This document shows positions 28,465 through 37,214 of a stretch of 64,000 bases of DNA, one piece after another. This DNA is from Acidimicrobiales bacterium (lineage in GTDB: Bacteria > Actinomycetota > Acidimicrobiia > Acidimicrobiales > MedAcidi-G1). Every line of letters begins with the position of its first letter. Within the stretch, counting starts at the first letter, position 1. A program made the translations under genes and the position numbers. The stretch is from the NCBI GenBank assembly GCA_022452145.1, contig JAKURY010000003.1, forward strand, positions 62,001 through 126,000, given 5' to 3'. The notes under the pieces are model-generated. The model was given only the letters and a program-made list of their open reading frames with translations, was not told the origin of the DNA and searched no databases.

Positions 28465-29811
28465 TCAGAGGTCTAGCAGTGCCTGCTCGACCAGTTCGGG
28501 CATGGCGGGATGGATGTAGAGCTGGTCGTGGGCCATACGGTCCACGGTCAGCCCGGCAGCCATGCCCTGGATGAGTTGTTGAATCAGCGTCGGTGCCTGC
28601 GGTCCCACGATGTGCGCGCCCAGGAGGAGGCGGGTGTCGGGGTCGGCGAGCACCTTGGCGAAACCGGTGGTGTCCTCCATGGCCCATCCGTAGGCGGTGT
28701 CCGAGTAGTGACGGGTCGCCACGAGGTAGGGGCGGCTGGCATCCACGAGCTGCTGCTCGGTGTAGCCCACGCTTCCGATCTGGGGATGGCCGAAGACTGC
28801 ATGTGGGGTGAACCGCCGGTCCACTCTCCGGAGGTCATCCGGGTCGGTGAGGTTGTGGGCCACGATCCGGGCCTCGGCGTTGGCGGTGTGCTTGAGCTGT
28901 CGGGGGTTGGTGACGTCGCCCAGGGCCCATACGCCCTCGGCTGTCGTGCGAAGGTGGGAGTCGGTGGTGACGTAGCCCCGTTCGTCGACGGCGATGCCGG
29001 CCCGGTCGACCTCGAGCAGGTCCCCGTTGGGCCGTCGGCCGGTTGCAACCAGCAGCTGGTCGGCCCGCAGGGTCGACCCGTCGGAGAGGAGGATCTCGTA
29101 GGTGCCGTCGTGGGCCAGTTCGGTGATCGTGGTTCCCAGGCGTACGTCCATCCGGTCGACGTAGGTGTCCGTCAGGCAACGCCTCACATCCGCGTCGGCG
29201 CCCCTCAGGAGCATGTCGCCGCGGTGCACGATGCTCACTCGGCTTCCGAGGCCGTCGAACACGTGGGCCATCTCGGCTGCTATGAAACCGCCCCCGAGGA
29301 TTACGAGTCGCTCCGGCAGGTCCTCCAGGCGCATCACGTCGTCCGAGGTGCGGAACGGGGTACCGGCCAGGCCGGGTACGTCGGGCACTACGGTGCGGGC
29401 CCCTGCAGCCACCACGATTCGCTCAGCTGTGACCTCCCGGCCGGCCAGCTCCACCGTGCGCTCGCCGGTGAAGCGAGCGCTGTGCTCGTAGACGGTGACG
29501 TTGGCAAGCGAGTGGCGGTACTCGAGGCCGGCGGCGGCGATGGGGTCGATGCGTCCGAAGATCCGGTTCCGGATGGCATGCCAGTCGGCCCGCTGGAAGG
29601 TGGTGTGCACACCCAGGGCTGGCGCCCGGCGAGCCGATAGCGCCAGGTCGGCGGCATGGACGAGCATCTTGGACGGGATGCACCCGCGGTTCATGCAGGT
29701 TCCGCCGAAGGACCAGGGCTCCGCGATCGCCACGTCCCAGTCGTCGTGCTCAGGGCCGATGATCGAGTTGCCGGACCCGGCACCGATTATCAGGAGGTCG
29801 TGGTGGGCCAT
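28465..29811 (-). CDS. mtr: Mycothione reductase
   Basis: FAD-dependent disulfide reductase of 448 residues that keeps mycothiol reduced in actinobacteria. Visible parts are the FAD motif LIIGAGSGNSI, the redox-active pair in GGTCMNRGCIPSKM, the NAD(P)-binding ERLVILGGGFIAAEMA, and the C-terminal His-Glu region IHPAMPELVEQALL. Related enzymes (glutathione or lipoamide reductases) share the fold; the SGNSI start and actinobacterial context favour mycothione. It sits between acyl-CoA dehydrogenase and SDR genes, 16 bases after the former, so it is probably in their operon. Confidence 0.85.
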   Translation of the reverse strand: MAHHDLLIIGAGSGNSIIGPEHDDWDVAIAEPWSFGGTCMNRGCIPSKMLVHAADLALSARRAPALGVHTTFQRADWHAIRNRIFGRIDPIAAAGLEYRHSLANVTVYEHSARFTGERTVELAGREVTAERIVVAAGARTVVPDVPGLAGTPFRTSDDVMRLEDLPERLVILGGGFIAAEMAHVFDGLGSRVSIVHRGDMLLRGADADVRRCLTDTYVDRMDVRLGTTITELAHDGTYEILLSDGSTLRADQLLVATGRRPNGDLLEVDRAGIAVDERGYVTTDSHLRTTAEGVWALGDVTNPRQLKHTANAEARIVAHNLTDPDDLRRVDRRFTPHAVFGHPQIGSVGYTEQQLVDASRPYLVATRHYSDTAYGWAMEDTTGFAKVLADPDTRLLLGAHIVGPQAPTLIQQLIQGMAAGLTVDRMAHDQLYIHPAMPELVEQALLDL

Positions 29812-29827
29812 GTGGGGCTCCGGGTCG

Positions 29828-30904
29828 TCAGCGGGCCAGGAGGGCGCCGAGGTCGCGCAGGCTCTGGGTTCCGGCCCCGAGCGAGGTGGCGAGGTGCTTG
29901 TTCCAGAGGGTGTAGCGGTGGAGGGGATAGTCGGTGGCCACACCCATACCGCCGTGGCAGTGCTGCGTGGCGTGGGCCACGTCGGTGGCCCGTTCCGAGG
30001 CCCACCACTTGGCCACCAGCAGGTCCTCGGCTGCATCCACCCCGTTGGCAAGGCGCCATGCCGCGGACAGGGTGGCCAGCCGGATCCCGCCCACGTTCAC
30101 GAACTGGTCGGCCAGGCGCTGTCCCACTGCCTGGAAGGTGGCGATGGGGCGACCGAACTGCTGTCGAGTGGAGGTGTATTCGGCGGTGATGGTGAGTGCC
30201 CTTTCGGTCACGCCCAGCTGGGTGGCGCAGACGCCGAGCCTGAGGTGGTCCAGGAGGGCGTCCACGGTCGTCCCGCCACCGAGCAGCTCGGCCGGCGTTC
30301 CGTCGAAGGAGACTTCCCATACAGGTTGTCGACGGGTGGAGGTTCCCTTGAGGAGGCCTATTCCCGATCCGGCGAGGTCCACGAGGACGCAGCGGGGGCC
30401 GTCCGGCGTCGATGTCGTGACCAGTGCCAGCGAGGCTGCGTCGAGATGCTCGACCACCACCTTGGTACCCCGGAGCGTCCCGCCGTCGAAGGCTGTGGAC
30501 GGTTCGGCGAGCCGGTCGTTCAGGAACTCCTGGACGGCGACAGTCAGGACGGTGCGACCGGTGGCCACGTCGGGCAGCAGACGGCTGCGCTGCTCCTCTG
30601 AGCCGTGCCGGTCCACCATGAGGGCCGCCACCGAGGATGGGAGCAGTGGTAGGGGGGCGACGTGCTCCCCCTGGGTCCGTAGCAGCACTGTCAGGGCGAC
30701 CGCGTCCAGGCCACCCCCGCCCACGTCGGTCCCGAGGGCGATGCCGAGGAGGCCGGCCTCGGCAAGGTCCTCCCAGAGGTCCCGGTCGAACCAGTCCCCG
30801 GCCGCCTCGACGGAGGCGTGGCGCTCCATGTCCAGGTGGTCGCCCATGATGCGGTCGGCCAGGTCTGCAACCGCCTGCTGGGCCTCCGTGGGGGTGAAGT
30901 CCAT
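29828..30904 (-). CDS. Acyl-CoA dehydrogenase, third of three in the operon
   Basis: 358-residue flavoprotein of the acyl-CoA dehydrogenase fold. The N-terminal helical region begins MDFTPTEAQQAVADLADRIM. The C-terminal helical domain contains YTSTRQQFGRPIATFQAVGQ, the typical FAD/dimer loop, and the end-of-domain CHGGMGVATDYPLHRY. A canonical catalytic Glu in the FadE position is not obvious, as in many actinobacterial heterodimeric enzymes that pair a catalytic and a non-catalytic subunit with the neighbouring gene. The upstream dehydrogenase gene ends 5 bases before it. Confidence 0.88.
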   Translation of the reverse strand: MDFTPTEAQQAVADLADRIMGDHLDMERHASVEAAGDWFDRDLWEDLAEAGLLGIALGTDVGGGGLDAVALTVLLRTQGEHVAPLPLLPSSVAALMVDRHGSEEQRSRLLPDVATGRTVLTVAVQEFLNDRLAEPSTAFDGGTLRGTKVVVEHLDAASLALVTTSTPDGPRCVLVDLAGSGIGLLKGTSTRRQPVWEVSFDGTPAELLGGGTTVDALLDHLRLGVCATQLGVTERALTITAEYTSTRQQFGRPIATFQAVGQRLADQFVNVGGIRLATLSAAWRLANGVDAAEDLLVAKWWASERATDVAHATQHCHGGMGVATDYPLHRYTLWNKHLATSLGAGTQSLRDLGALLAR

Positions 30905-30909
30905 TGCGG

Positions 30910-32106
30910 CTACCCCCCGTCCGTCCGGCGGCGCTGCTGGCGTGGGAGGCCCAGGCCGGCCATGCCGATGATGTCGCGCTGTACTTCGTTGGTGCCGCCG
31001 CCGAAGGTCAGCACCCAGACGCTGCGGTAGGAGGCTTCCACGGTGTTCAGGATCGACGTGCCCGGCGAACCCTCCTTCAGGTGGCCGGTGGCCCCGATCA
31101 CCTCGGTGATGAGCGTGTAGACCCTGTGCATCGACTCCGAACCGTGGACCTTCACCGCTGAGGAGTCCGCGGGGCCCATGCGGCCGTGGGTGTTCTCGGC
31201 GGCCACATACCAGTTGAGGAGGTCGAGGTGGCGGGCCAGGGCACGGCATTCGGCCAGCTTCACCCGGACCCATTCGTGGTCGATGACTCGTAGGCCGTCG
31301 GCGGCGGTCGTGTCCCTTGCCCAGGACACGGCGTCGTCGGTGATCCTGACCAGGCGTGCCCCGGGAAAGAGGGAGACCCGCTCGTGGTTGAGCTGGTCGG
31401 TGATGAGGCCCCAGCCGGCGTTGACCTCGCCGACCCGCATGGCATCCGGTACCCGGACGTCGTCGTAGAAGGTGGCGGTGGTGTGCGTCTGGCCGAAGGT
31501 CTCGAAGGGCTGGATGGAGAACCCCGGGTCGGTTGTGTCGACGAGGAACATGGTGATGCCCTTATGTGCGGGAGCGTCTGGATCGGTCCGGGCGGCGAGC
31601 CACACGTAGTCGGCGTTGTAGGCGAGGCTGGTGAACAGCTTCTGTCCGTTAACCACCCAGCTGTCGCCGTCCCGGAGCGCTCGGGTTCGCAGCGCGGCCA
31701 GGTCGGTGCCGGCATCGGGTTCCGAGTAGCCGATCGAGAAGTGCATCTCGCCGGCCAGGATCCGCCTCAGAAAGAAGTCCTTCTGCTCGTCGGTGCCGAA
31801 CCTCCGGATGGTCGGCCCGACGGTGTTGGTGGTCAGGAACGGGATGGGACAGCCGGCAGCCTGGGACTCGTCGAAGAAGATGTACTGCTCGATGGGGGTG
31901 AAGCCCCTGCCGCCGTACTCGACCGGCCATCCGACCCCCAGCCAGCCGTCGGACCCGACCTGTCGGATGAGGGCCTTGTAGTCGTGGTTCTCGGCAAACT
32001 CCGCGCTGGAGACACGGCCCTTCACCTCGGGCGTCATCAGGTCGCCGAAATATGCCCTGAGCTCAACCTGCAGGGCCTTCTGGTCGTCGGTGAGGTCGAT
32101 GAACAC
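30910..32106 (-). CDS. Acyl-CoA dehydrogenase, second of three in the operon
   Basis: 398-residue acyl-CoA dehydrogenase. The middle domain carries GYSEPDAGTDLAAL (substrate/FAD loop) and WVVNGQKLFTS. The C-terminal domain has TFGGGTNEVQRDIIGMAGLGLPR, the usual FAD-binding end motif. It starts at a GTG (32106). The length and adjacent shorter paralogue at 29828 suggest an alpha2beta2 FadE-type complex of the kind used on steroid side chains or bulky acyl groups. Confidence 0.9.
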   Translation of the reverse strand: MFIDLTDDQKALQVELRAYFGDLMTPEVKGRVSSAEFAENHDYKALIRQVGSDGWLGVGWPVEYGGRGFTPIEQYIFFDESQAAGCPIPFLTTNTVGPTIRRFGTDEQKDFFLRRILAGEMHFSIGYSEPDAGTDLAALRTRALRDGDSWVVNGQKLFTSLAYNADYVWLAARTDPDAPAHKGITMFLVDTTDPGFSIQPFETFGQTHTTATFYDDVRVPDAMRVGEVNAGWGLITDQLNHERVSLFPGARLVRITDDAVSWARDTTAADGLRVIDHEWVRVKLAECRALARHLDLLNWYVAAENTHGRMGPADSSAVKVHGSESMHRVYTLITEVIGATGHLKEGSPGTSILNTVEASYRSVWVLTFGGGTNEVQRDIIGMAGLGLPRQQRRRTDGG

Positions 32107-32128
32107 TTGTCCGGGGCGCCGTCGGTGG

Positions 32129-33382
32129 TCAGTTCCGGGGGATGTCCTGCCAGGCGGCACCCTTGAACGGGTCTGGCTCCCTGGGGAGCCCAAGGACCCG
32201 TTCCCCGATGATGTTGCGCTGCACCTCGTCGGTCCCACCGGCGATGCTCACCCCGGCGGCGCTGATGCAGAAGGCGGACCAGCGTGCCGACGCCGCCGAA
32301 GCCGGATCCCCATCCCCCCAGGCCTGGCCGGCCGTGCCGACGATGGCCATGGCCAGGTCCCGCGAGCGGCGGGCCAGGATGGCCCCGCTGAGCTTGGCTA
32401 TGGAACCCTCAGGGCCCGGTACTCCTCCGGCAGCGACCGTGGCCCGTATGCGCTGGCCGATGTAGTCCTTGATCTCCTCGTGGACGTACAGGTCGGCCAG
32501 GCCCTGGCGGATTACCGGATCGTGGGACCGGCCGAGTTCCCGGGCCAGCATGGTGAGCTCCGGGCATCGCTTCGCGTTCAGGGCGCCACCGCCGGCGCCG
32601 ATCGAGACACGCTCGAACATGAGCATCGAGACCGCCAGGTTCCAGCCCTGGTTCACCTCCCCGAGGAGGTTCCCGGCCGGGATCCGCACGCCGGTGAAGA
32701 AGACCTCGTTGAAGCCACGCGCTCCGGAGATCTGCACGAGCGGTCGGATCTCGACTCCGGACGATCGCAGATCCACGATGAACATGGAGAGGCCCTGGTG
32801 CTTGGGCAGGGTCGGATCGGTCCTGGCCACCACGATCCCGAAGTCGCAGTAGTGGGCTCCCGAGGTCCACACCTTCTGACCGTCCAAGATCCACTCCTCG
32901 CCGTCCCGGACGGCACGGGTGGAGAGCCCGGCCACGTCGGACCCGGCACCCGGTTCGGAGAACATCTGGCACCAGATGGCATCGCCGCGGATGTTGTCCG
33001 CGAGGTAGACGGCCTTCTGCTCCTCGGTGCCGAACTGGGCGAGCATGGGCAGGCACATGCCGTGCGAGATGGACAGGGGAGCGTTCGGTAGCCGGTATCC
33101 GGCCGACACCCTGTCGAACACCTCCTGGTGGCGGCGGGTGAGGCCCGCTCCGCCGAAGATGGCCGGGTATGTCAGGCCGGCCAGGCCGGCATCTGCCAGG
33201 GATCCCTGGAAGGCCCGGGTCCGGAGGAGTGCATCCGCCTCGCCACCCTGGCCGTCACCGTCCTCGCCGGTGGGATCGCTGATCCTCCGGCAGTGTGCGT
33301 CGAGGAACTCCTCAACTCGTGTCGGGAACTCGTCGTCACCGGCGAGCTCGAGGTCTGCACTGTCTCCGGAGACCTGTGCCAT
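32129..33382 (-). CDS. Acyl-CoA dehydrogenase, first of three in the operon
   Basis: 417-residue acyl-CoA dehydrogenase. Motifs are MFSEPGAGSDVAGL, WILDGQKVWTSGA and SIAGGTDEVQRNIIGERVLGLPR. The longer open frame starts at 33436, but a TACCGT box at 33405-33410 and an AGGA close to the ATG at 33382 favour the shorter protein, MAQVSGDSADLEL. It heads the minus-strand operon with two further dehydrogenases, mycothione reductase and an SDR, and is divergent from a truncated SDR. Confidence 0.9.
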   Translation of the reverse strand: MAQVSGDSADLELAGDDEFPTRVEEFLDAHCRRISDPTGEDGDGQGGEADALLRTRAFQGSLADAGLAGLTYPAIFGGAGLTRRHQEVFDRVSAGYRLPNAPLSISHGMCLPMLAQFGTEEQKAVYLADNIRGDAIWCQMFSEPGAGSDVAGLSTRAVRDGEEWILDGQKVWTSGAHYCDFGIVVARTDPTLPKHQGLSMFIVDLRSSGVEIRPLVQISGARGFNEVFFTGVRIPAGNLLGEVNQGWNLAVSMLMFERVSIGAGGGALNAKRCPELTMLARELGRSHDPVIRQGLADLYVHEEIKDYIGQRIRATVAAGGVPGPEGSIAKLSGAILARRSRDLAMAIVGTAGQAWGDGDPASAASARWSAFCISAAGVSIAGGTDEVQRNIIGERVLGLPREPDPFKGAAWQDIPRN

Positions 33383-33404
33383 ATCCTGTCCGCCCACAAC
33401 GGCG

Positions 33405-33410
33405 ACGGTA
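33405..33410 (-). promoter_or_regulatory. Candidate -10 box for the acyl-CoA dehydrogenase operon
   Basis: TACCGT on the minus strand, 22 bases before the ATG at 33382, followed by an AGGA Shine-Dalgarno. It likely drives the five-gene operon down to 27576. Confidence 0.45.
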
Positions 33411-33517
33411 CCGGTCGCCGATCGCGGGCTCGTCATCCGGCCCGGGCATCGCTGGGGCCGCGGGGCGGCTCCGATGACTCACGTCACAAGCTGGCGATGT
33501 CAGGTCGGTGATCCGAC

Positions 33518-33523
33518 TACCGT
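33518..33523 (+). promoter_or_regulatory. Candidate -10 box ahead of the SDR fragment
   Basis: TACCGT ending 7 bases before ATG 33531. Confidence 0.35.
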
Positions 33524-33530
33524 CGGTCCG

Positions 33531-33743
33531 ATGACCCTGGTTGCAGGCAAGGTGGTGATGGTCACGGGAGCGGGGAGTGGCATCGGCCGTGCCGCATCGC
33601 TCCTCTACTCGGCCGAGGGCGCCTCCCATGTGGCCATCGTGGACCGCGACGGGGCGGGGGCCGATGCGACCTTCGATCTGTTGAGGTCGTCGGGCGGCTC
33701 GGGCGTCGTGTACGAGGTCGACGGTGGGGGGATCCTCCGCTGA
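33531..33743 (+). pseudogene. Truncated short-chain dehydrogenase, N-terminal fragment
   Basis: 70 codons that begin exactly like an SDR: VVMVTGAGSGIGRAAS at residues 8-23, then HVAIVDRDGAGADAT, then the frame stops shortly after YEVDGGG, where an intact SDR would continue for about 180 residues through the NNAG and YxxxK motifs. None of those are found downstream before the DUF35 gene. The leader box is retained. It is best read as the 5' remnant of a deleted gene; a functional microprotein is less likely. Confidence 0.72.
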
Positions 33744-33752
33744 GTGGGCTGG

Positions 33753-33803
33753 TGGGCTCCGGATCCCGCTGGGGAACATCGGGCTCCGGGCCCCGCTGGG
33801 AAC
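33753..33803. repeat. Imperfect tandem repeat after the SDR fragment
   Basis: Two near-identical copies of about 24 bases, GGGCTCCGGATCCCGCTGGG and GGGCTCCGGGCCCCGCTGGG, each followed by (G)AAC, at 33753 and 33781 (period 28). They lie directly behind the truncation point and may mark the deletion junction. Confidence 0.75.
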
Positions 33804-33885
33804 CGACGGCTACCACGGCCATAGGATCGGGCGTCACCGGACAGGATCCAGCGACCTGTCCTGGAAGAGGATCCCCGGAGCGTCC

Positions 33886-34341
33886 ATGACAGTGACCACC
33901 AAGCAGCGGGTGCCCGCCATCGAGGGGTTCTTCACGCTCGGCGAAGAACCACACCTGATAGGTGGTCGTATGGTCGATTCCGGCGGCTACTGCTTTCCAC
34001 TCCACCTCGGCGGCGCAGATCCCCACCATCCGGCAGCCGCGGTCGATGAGGTGCTGCTCAGCCGGGTCGGCCGCATCTGGTCCTTCACCAACAGCGCCTA
34101 TCCGCCACCCCCACCGTTCATCCTCACAGAGCCCTACGTGCCGGTGGTGGTGGCCGCCGTCGAGCTGGAGGTGGAGCGGATGGTGGTGCTCGGCCAGGTG
34201 GCCCCCGGATGGACCGTCGAGGACCTGGAGGTGGACATGGAGGTCGAGTTGGTCCTCGGGGTGCTCTACGAGGACGATGAACGCGAGTACCTGACCTGGC
34301 AGTGGCGACCCGTCGGACTGTCGGCCGACGGCCGGGTCTGA
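33886..34341 (+). CDS. DUF35 OB-fold protein, partner of the thiolase-like protein
   Basis: 151-residue protein of the DUF35 (OB-fold acyl-CoA-associated) family, recognised from GFFTLGEEPHLIGGR and the beta-rich PYVPVVVAAVELEVERMVVLGQV. Many members carry a zinc ribbon of four cysteines in the N-terminal part; only one Cys (GGYCFPLH) is present here. DUF35 proteins form complexes with thiolase-fold enzymes and are needed for their activity in steroid side-chain aldolysis. The gene starts 142 bases after the SDR fragment and is followed by its thiolase-like partner at 15 bases. Confidence 0.82.
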   Translation: MTVTTKQRVPAIEGFFTLGEEPHLIGGRMVDSGGYCFPLHLGGADPHHPAAAVDEVLLSRVGRIWSFTNSAYPPPPPFILTEPYVPVVVAAVELEVERMVVLGQVAPGWTVEDLEVDMEVELVLGVLYEDDEREYLTWQWRPVGLSADGRV

Positions 34342-34356
34342 ACGGAGGCGACGCCG

Positions 34357-35544
34357 ATGGATGAGATCGCCGTCCTCGGGGTGGGGATGCACCCGTGGGG
34401 CAAGTGGGGCCGCAACTTCGCGGAATACGGGGTTCACGCCGCCCGCGAGGCCCTGGCCGACGCTGGGGTGGACTGGCGGGACGTGGGCTTCGTGTCCGGT
34501 GCGATCACCGTGCGGTGCGGCTATCCCGGCTATGTCGCCGGCTCAACGTTCGCTAGGGCGCTCGGCTTCACCGGAGCCCAGGTGGCCAGCTCCTATGCGG
34601 CGTGTGCCTCGGGCGCGACCGCTCTGTCGGTCGCCAGGGGCCAGATCCTCTCCGGTGCCTGTGACGTAGCGCTCGTCGTGGGCGCCGACACCACCCCGAA
34701 GGGCTTCCTGGCTCCTGCGGAGGGCGACCGACCGGACGACACGGACTGGCTCCGGTTCCACATGGTGGGGGCCACCAACCCCGTCTACTTCGCGCTCCAC
34801 GCCCGCCGTCGCATGGCCCTCCACGGGGCCACTCCGGAGGACTTCGCCCTGGTGAAGGCCAAGAACAGCCGACACGGCGTCCACAATCCCAACGCCCGCT
34901 ACCCCAAGGAGTACGGGGTCGAGGATGTGGCCAACTCGCCGGTCGTCTCCGACCCGCTGCGCCTGCTGGAGATCTGCGCCACCAGCGACGGCGGCGCGGC
35001 CCTGGTGGTCAGCTCGATGGACTACGCCCGCTCCCGTGGAGCGGGCGACCCGGTGAGGGTGGCGGGGCTGTCGACGGTCACGCCGACCTATCCCGACACC
35101 GTCATCGACCTGCCGTACCTGGCCACCGACTCGGCCGCCGGATCAGAGGCCGCGGAGTTGGGCTTCAAGGAGTCGATCGGCGCCAGGGTCTACGAGGAGG
35201 CCGGCCTGGGTCCGGTGGACGTGGACGTCGCCGAGGTGTACGACCTGTCCTCGGCCCTCGAGCTGGACTGGTACGAGCAGCTCGGGCTCTGTGAGGTGGG
35301 CGGGGCCGAGTCGCTGCTGCGCTCGGGCGCCACGAGCATCGGTGGACGGATTCCCGTGAACCCGAGCGGCGGCTTGGGGGCGTTCGGCGAGGCGGTTCCG
35401 GCCCAGGCCATCGCACAGGTCTGCGAGCTGACCTGGCAGTTGCGGGGACAGGCCGGCCATCGCCAGGTGGAGGGGGCACGGGTGGGCGTGACGGCCAACC
35501 AGGGCCTGTTCGGCCACGGCTCGTCGGTGCTTGTACGCCGCTAG
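34357..35544 (+). CDS. Thiolase-superfamily lipid-transfer protein, probable aldolase or non-canonical thiolase
   Basis: 395-residue thiolase-fold protein. The first half has a Cys in SYAACASGATALS at the position of the nucleophile. The usual GHPxGxxG histidine motif is replaced by NPSGGLGAFGEAVPAQA, and the C-terminal CxGGG motif by TANQGLFGHGSS. This pattern resembles the Ltp/SCP2-thiolase branch, in which DUF35-bound members are retro-aldolases of steroid side chains. The DUF35 gene directly upstream fits such a complex. Whether this protein condenses, cleaves or only binds acyl-CoA is not settled by sequence. Confidence 0.82.
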   Translation: MDEIAVLGVGMHPWGKWGRNFAEYGVHAAREALADAGVDWRDVGFVSGAITVRCGYPGYVAGSTFARALGFTGAQVASSYAACASGATALSVARGQILSGACDVALVVGADTTPKGFLAPAEGDRPDDTDWLRFHMVGATNPVYFALHARRRMALHGATPEDFALVKAKNSRHGVHNPNARYPKEYGVEDVANSPVVSDPLRLLEICATSDGGAALVVSSMDYARSRGAGDPVRVAGLSTVTPTYPDTVIDLPYLATDSAAGSEAAELGFKESIGARVYEEAGLGPVDVDVAEVYDLSSALELDWYEQLGLCEVGGAESLLRSGATSIGGRIPVNPSGGLGAFGEAVPAQAIAQVCELTWQLRGQAGHRQVEGARVGVTANQGLFGHGSSVLVRR

Positions 35545-35560
35545 GAGGACGGAGCGACCC

Positions 35561-36325
35561 ATGGCCCTGCACGAGACGATCGACGATGGCGTGGCGACCA
35601 TCGTCATGGACAATCCGCCTGTGAACGCCCTGGGCATCGCCGACACCTACGCCCTGGCGGATCTCCTGGATGGATACCGGCGTCGCGACGACGTCCGGGC
35701 GGTCGTCCTGACAGCCGAGGGCCGGGGCTTCTGTGCAGGGGTGGACATCGGGGAGATCCAGGCAATGGATGGCCACGAGGGCCTGGTGGAGGCCAACCGT
35801 TCCTGCTTCGAGGCCTTCCGGGCCGTCTACGAGTGTGCGGCTCCGGTGGTGGTGGCCGTGAACGGCTTCTGCCTCGGGAGCGGGATCGGGCTAGCCGGCA
35901 ACGCTGACGTGGTCGTGGCCGTCGAGGGTGCCGGGTTCGGCCTCCCGGAGGTCGACAACGGTGCCCTGGGTGCCGCCACCCACCTGATGCGGCTCGTCCC
36001 CGCCCACCGCGCACGCTGGATGCTCTACAGCTGTGAGCCGGCCACGGCCGAGGAACTCCACGCCTACGGCTCGGTGCTCCGGGTGGTTCCGGAGGACGAC
36101 CTCCGGGATGTGGCCATGGAGCTGGCCGGGGTGATCGCAGCCAAGGATCCGATGGTGGTCCGGGCAGCCAAGGCCTCCCTGAACGGGATCGACCCGGTGG
36201 ACGTCCGTCGCAGCTACCGGTACGAACAGGGCTTCACCTTCGAGCTGAACCTGCTAGGCGCCGGCGACGCTGCACGCGAGGCGTTCCTGCGCGGCGACCG
36301 GGACCGCAGGGCCGCGGCCGACTGA
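35561..36325 (+). CDS. Enoyl-CoA hydratase/isomerase family protein
   Basis: 254-residue crotonase-fold protein. The oxyanion-hole segments are GRGFCAGVDIGEI and NGFCLGSGIGLAGNADVV; EVDNGALGAATHLMRLVP replaces the usual ExxxG(L/I)xP region and places Asp/Asn near where the two catalytic glutamates often lie. An AGGAGG overlaps the stop of the thiolase-like gene and lies 12 bases before the ATG. It likely hydrates or isomerises an intermediate passed between the neighbouring enzymes. Confidence 0.88.
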   Translation: MALHETIDDGVATIVMDNPPVNALGIADTYALADLLDGYRRRDDVRAVVLTAEGRGFCAGVDIGEIQAMDGHEGLVEANRSCFEAFRAVYECAAPVVVAVNGFCLGSGIGLAGNADVVVAVEGAGFGLPEVDNGALGAATHLMRLVPAHRARWMLYSCEPATAEELHAYGSVLRVVPEDDLRDVAMELAGVIAAKDPMVVRAAKASLNGIDPVDVRRSYRYEQGFTFELNLLGAGDAAREAFLRGDRDRRAAAD

Positions 36326-36337
36326 GCAGGCTGAAGC

Positions 36338-37168
36338 GTGTCCGACGCGGCTCTGGTGGTTATGGCCGGCGGCCTCGGGACCCGCTTCGGCGGGGTCAAG
36401 CAGCTGGCCGAGGTGGGCCGGGCCGGCGAGGCGATCCTGGACTTCACGATCCGGGACGCTCTGGCGGCAGGTGTGGTCCGGATCGTGGTCATCGCCCGTT
36501 CCGACATAGACGAGGACCTGAGGCGCCACCTCCGGACCCAGCACGGCAGTGGCCTGGATCTGGAGGTCGTACACCAGGATGCCTTCGGGCCTCCCCGGGC
36601 CCGGCCCTGGGGCACGGGGCACGCTGTGGCTGGAGCGGCCTCGCTGCTGGACGGCCCCGCTGTGATCGTCAACGCGGACGACTACTACGGGGCGACCGGC
36701 GTGGTCCGTGTGGCGGAGGCCGTCGCCTCTACCGGGAGCCGGGCGGTGATGCTGGGTTTTCCCCTGGCAGGAACCTTGCCCGACTCGGGGCGGGTGTCCC
36801 GCGGGGTGTGTCGCCTGGGGGCCGACGGCCTGCTCGAGGGGCTGGTCGAGACGCATGGCATCGGATGGGAAGGCGCCACGATCACCGCGTTGGATCCGTT
36901 CGGCGACCTGGATCCGACGACGCCGGTGTCGATGAACATATGGGGCCTGCCCTTGCATGCCGTGGAGCGCCTCGTCGGGCAGTGGGACGAGTTCCACGCC
37001 GTGAACTCCGCGGACCCCACAGTGGAGTTCCTCCTCCCCGAGGCGTTGGCCGGCCAGCACCGGGAGGGCTCCTTGGACATAGCGGTACTGTCCACCGACG
37101 AGGAGTGGATCGGGTTGACCAACCGCGAGGACCTCGAGGTGGTCCGCGCCGCCTTCGCAGACCTATGA
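36338..37168 (+). CDS. NDP-sugar-type nucleotidyltransferase
   Basis: 276-residue protein with the nucleotidyltransferase signature MAGGLGTRFGGVKQL at the N-terminus and a metal-binding NADDYYG, as in sugar-1-phosphate nucleotidyltransferases. GTG start. Its presence inside a fatty-acid-type operon, between an enoyl-CoA hydratase and an LLM oxidoreductase, is unexpected. It may belong to a cofactor or sugar pathway carried along with the operon. Substrate unknown. Confidence 0.8.
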   Translation: MSDAALVVMAGGLGTRFGGVKQLAEVGRAGEAILDFTIRDALAAGVVRIVVIARSDIDEDLRRHLRTQHGSGLDLEVVHQDAFGPPRARPWGTGHAVAGAASLLDGPAVIVNADDYYGATGVVRVAEAVASTGSRAVMLGFPLAGTLPDSGRVSRGVCRLGADGLLEGLVETHGIGWEGATITALDPFGDLDPTTPVSMNIWGLPLHAVERLVGQWDEFHAVNSADPTVEFLLPEALAGQHREGSLDIAVLSTDEEWIGLTNREDLEVVRAAFADL

Positions 37169-37214
37169 CCGGCGCGGCCCTCCGTTCCTCGAGCCGACTA
37201 CCGGGAGGCCCGGG

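Noticed and set aside
33383-33436. Longer N-terminus for the first acyl-CoA dehydrogenase
   Set aside because: A candidate -10 box lies inside this extension and AGGA precedes the shorter ATG.
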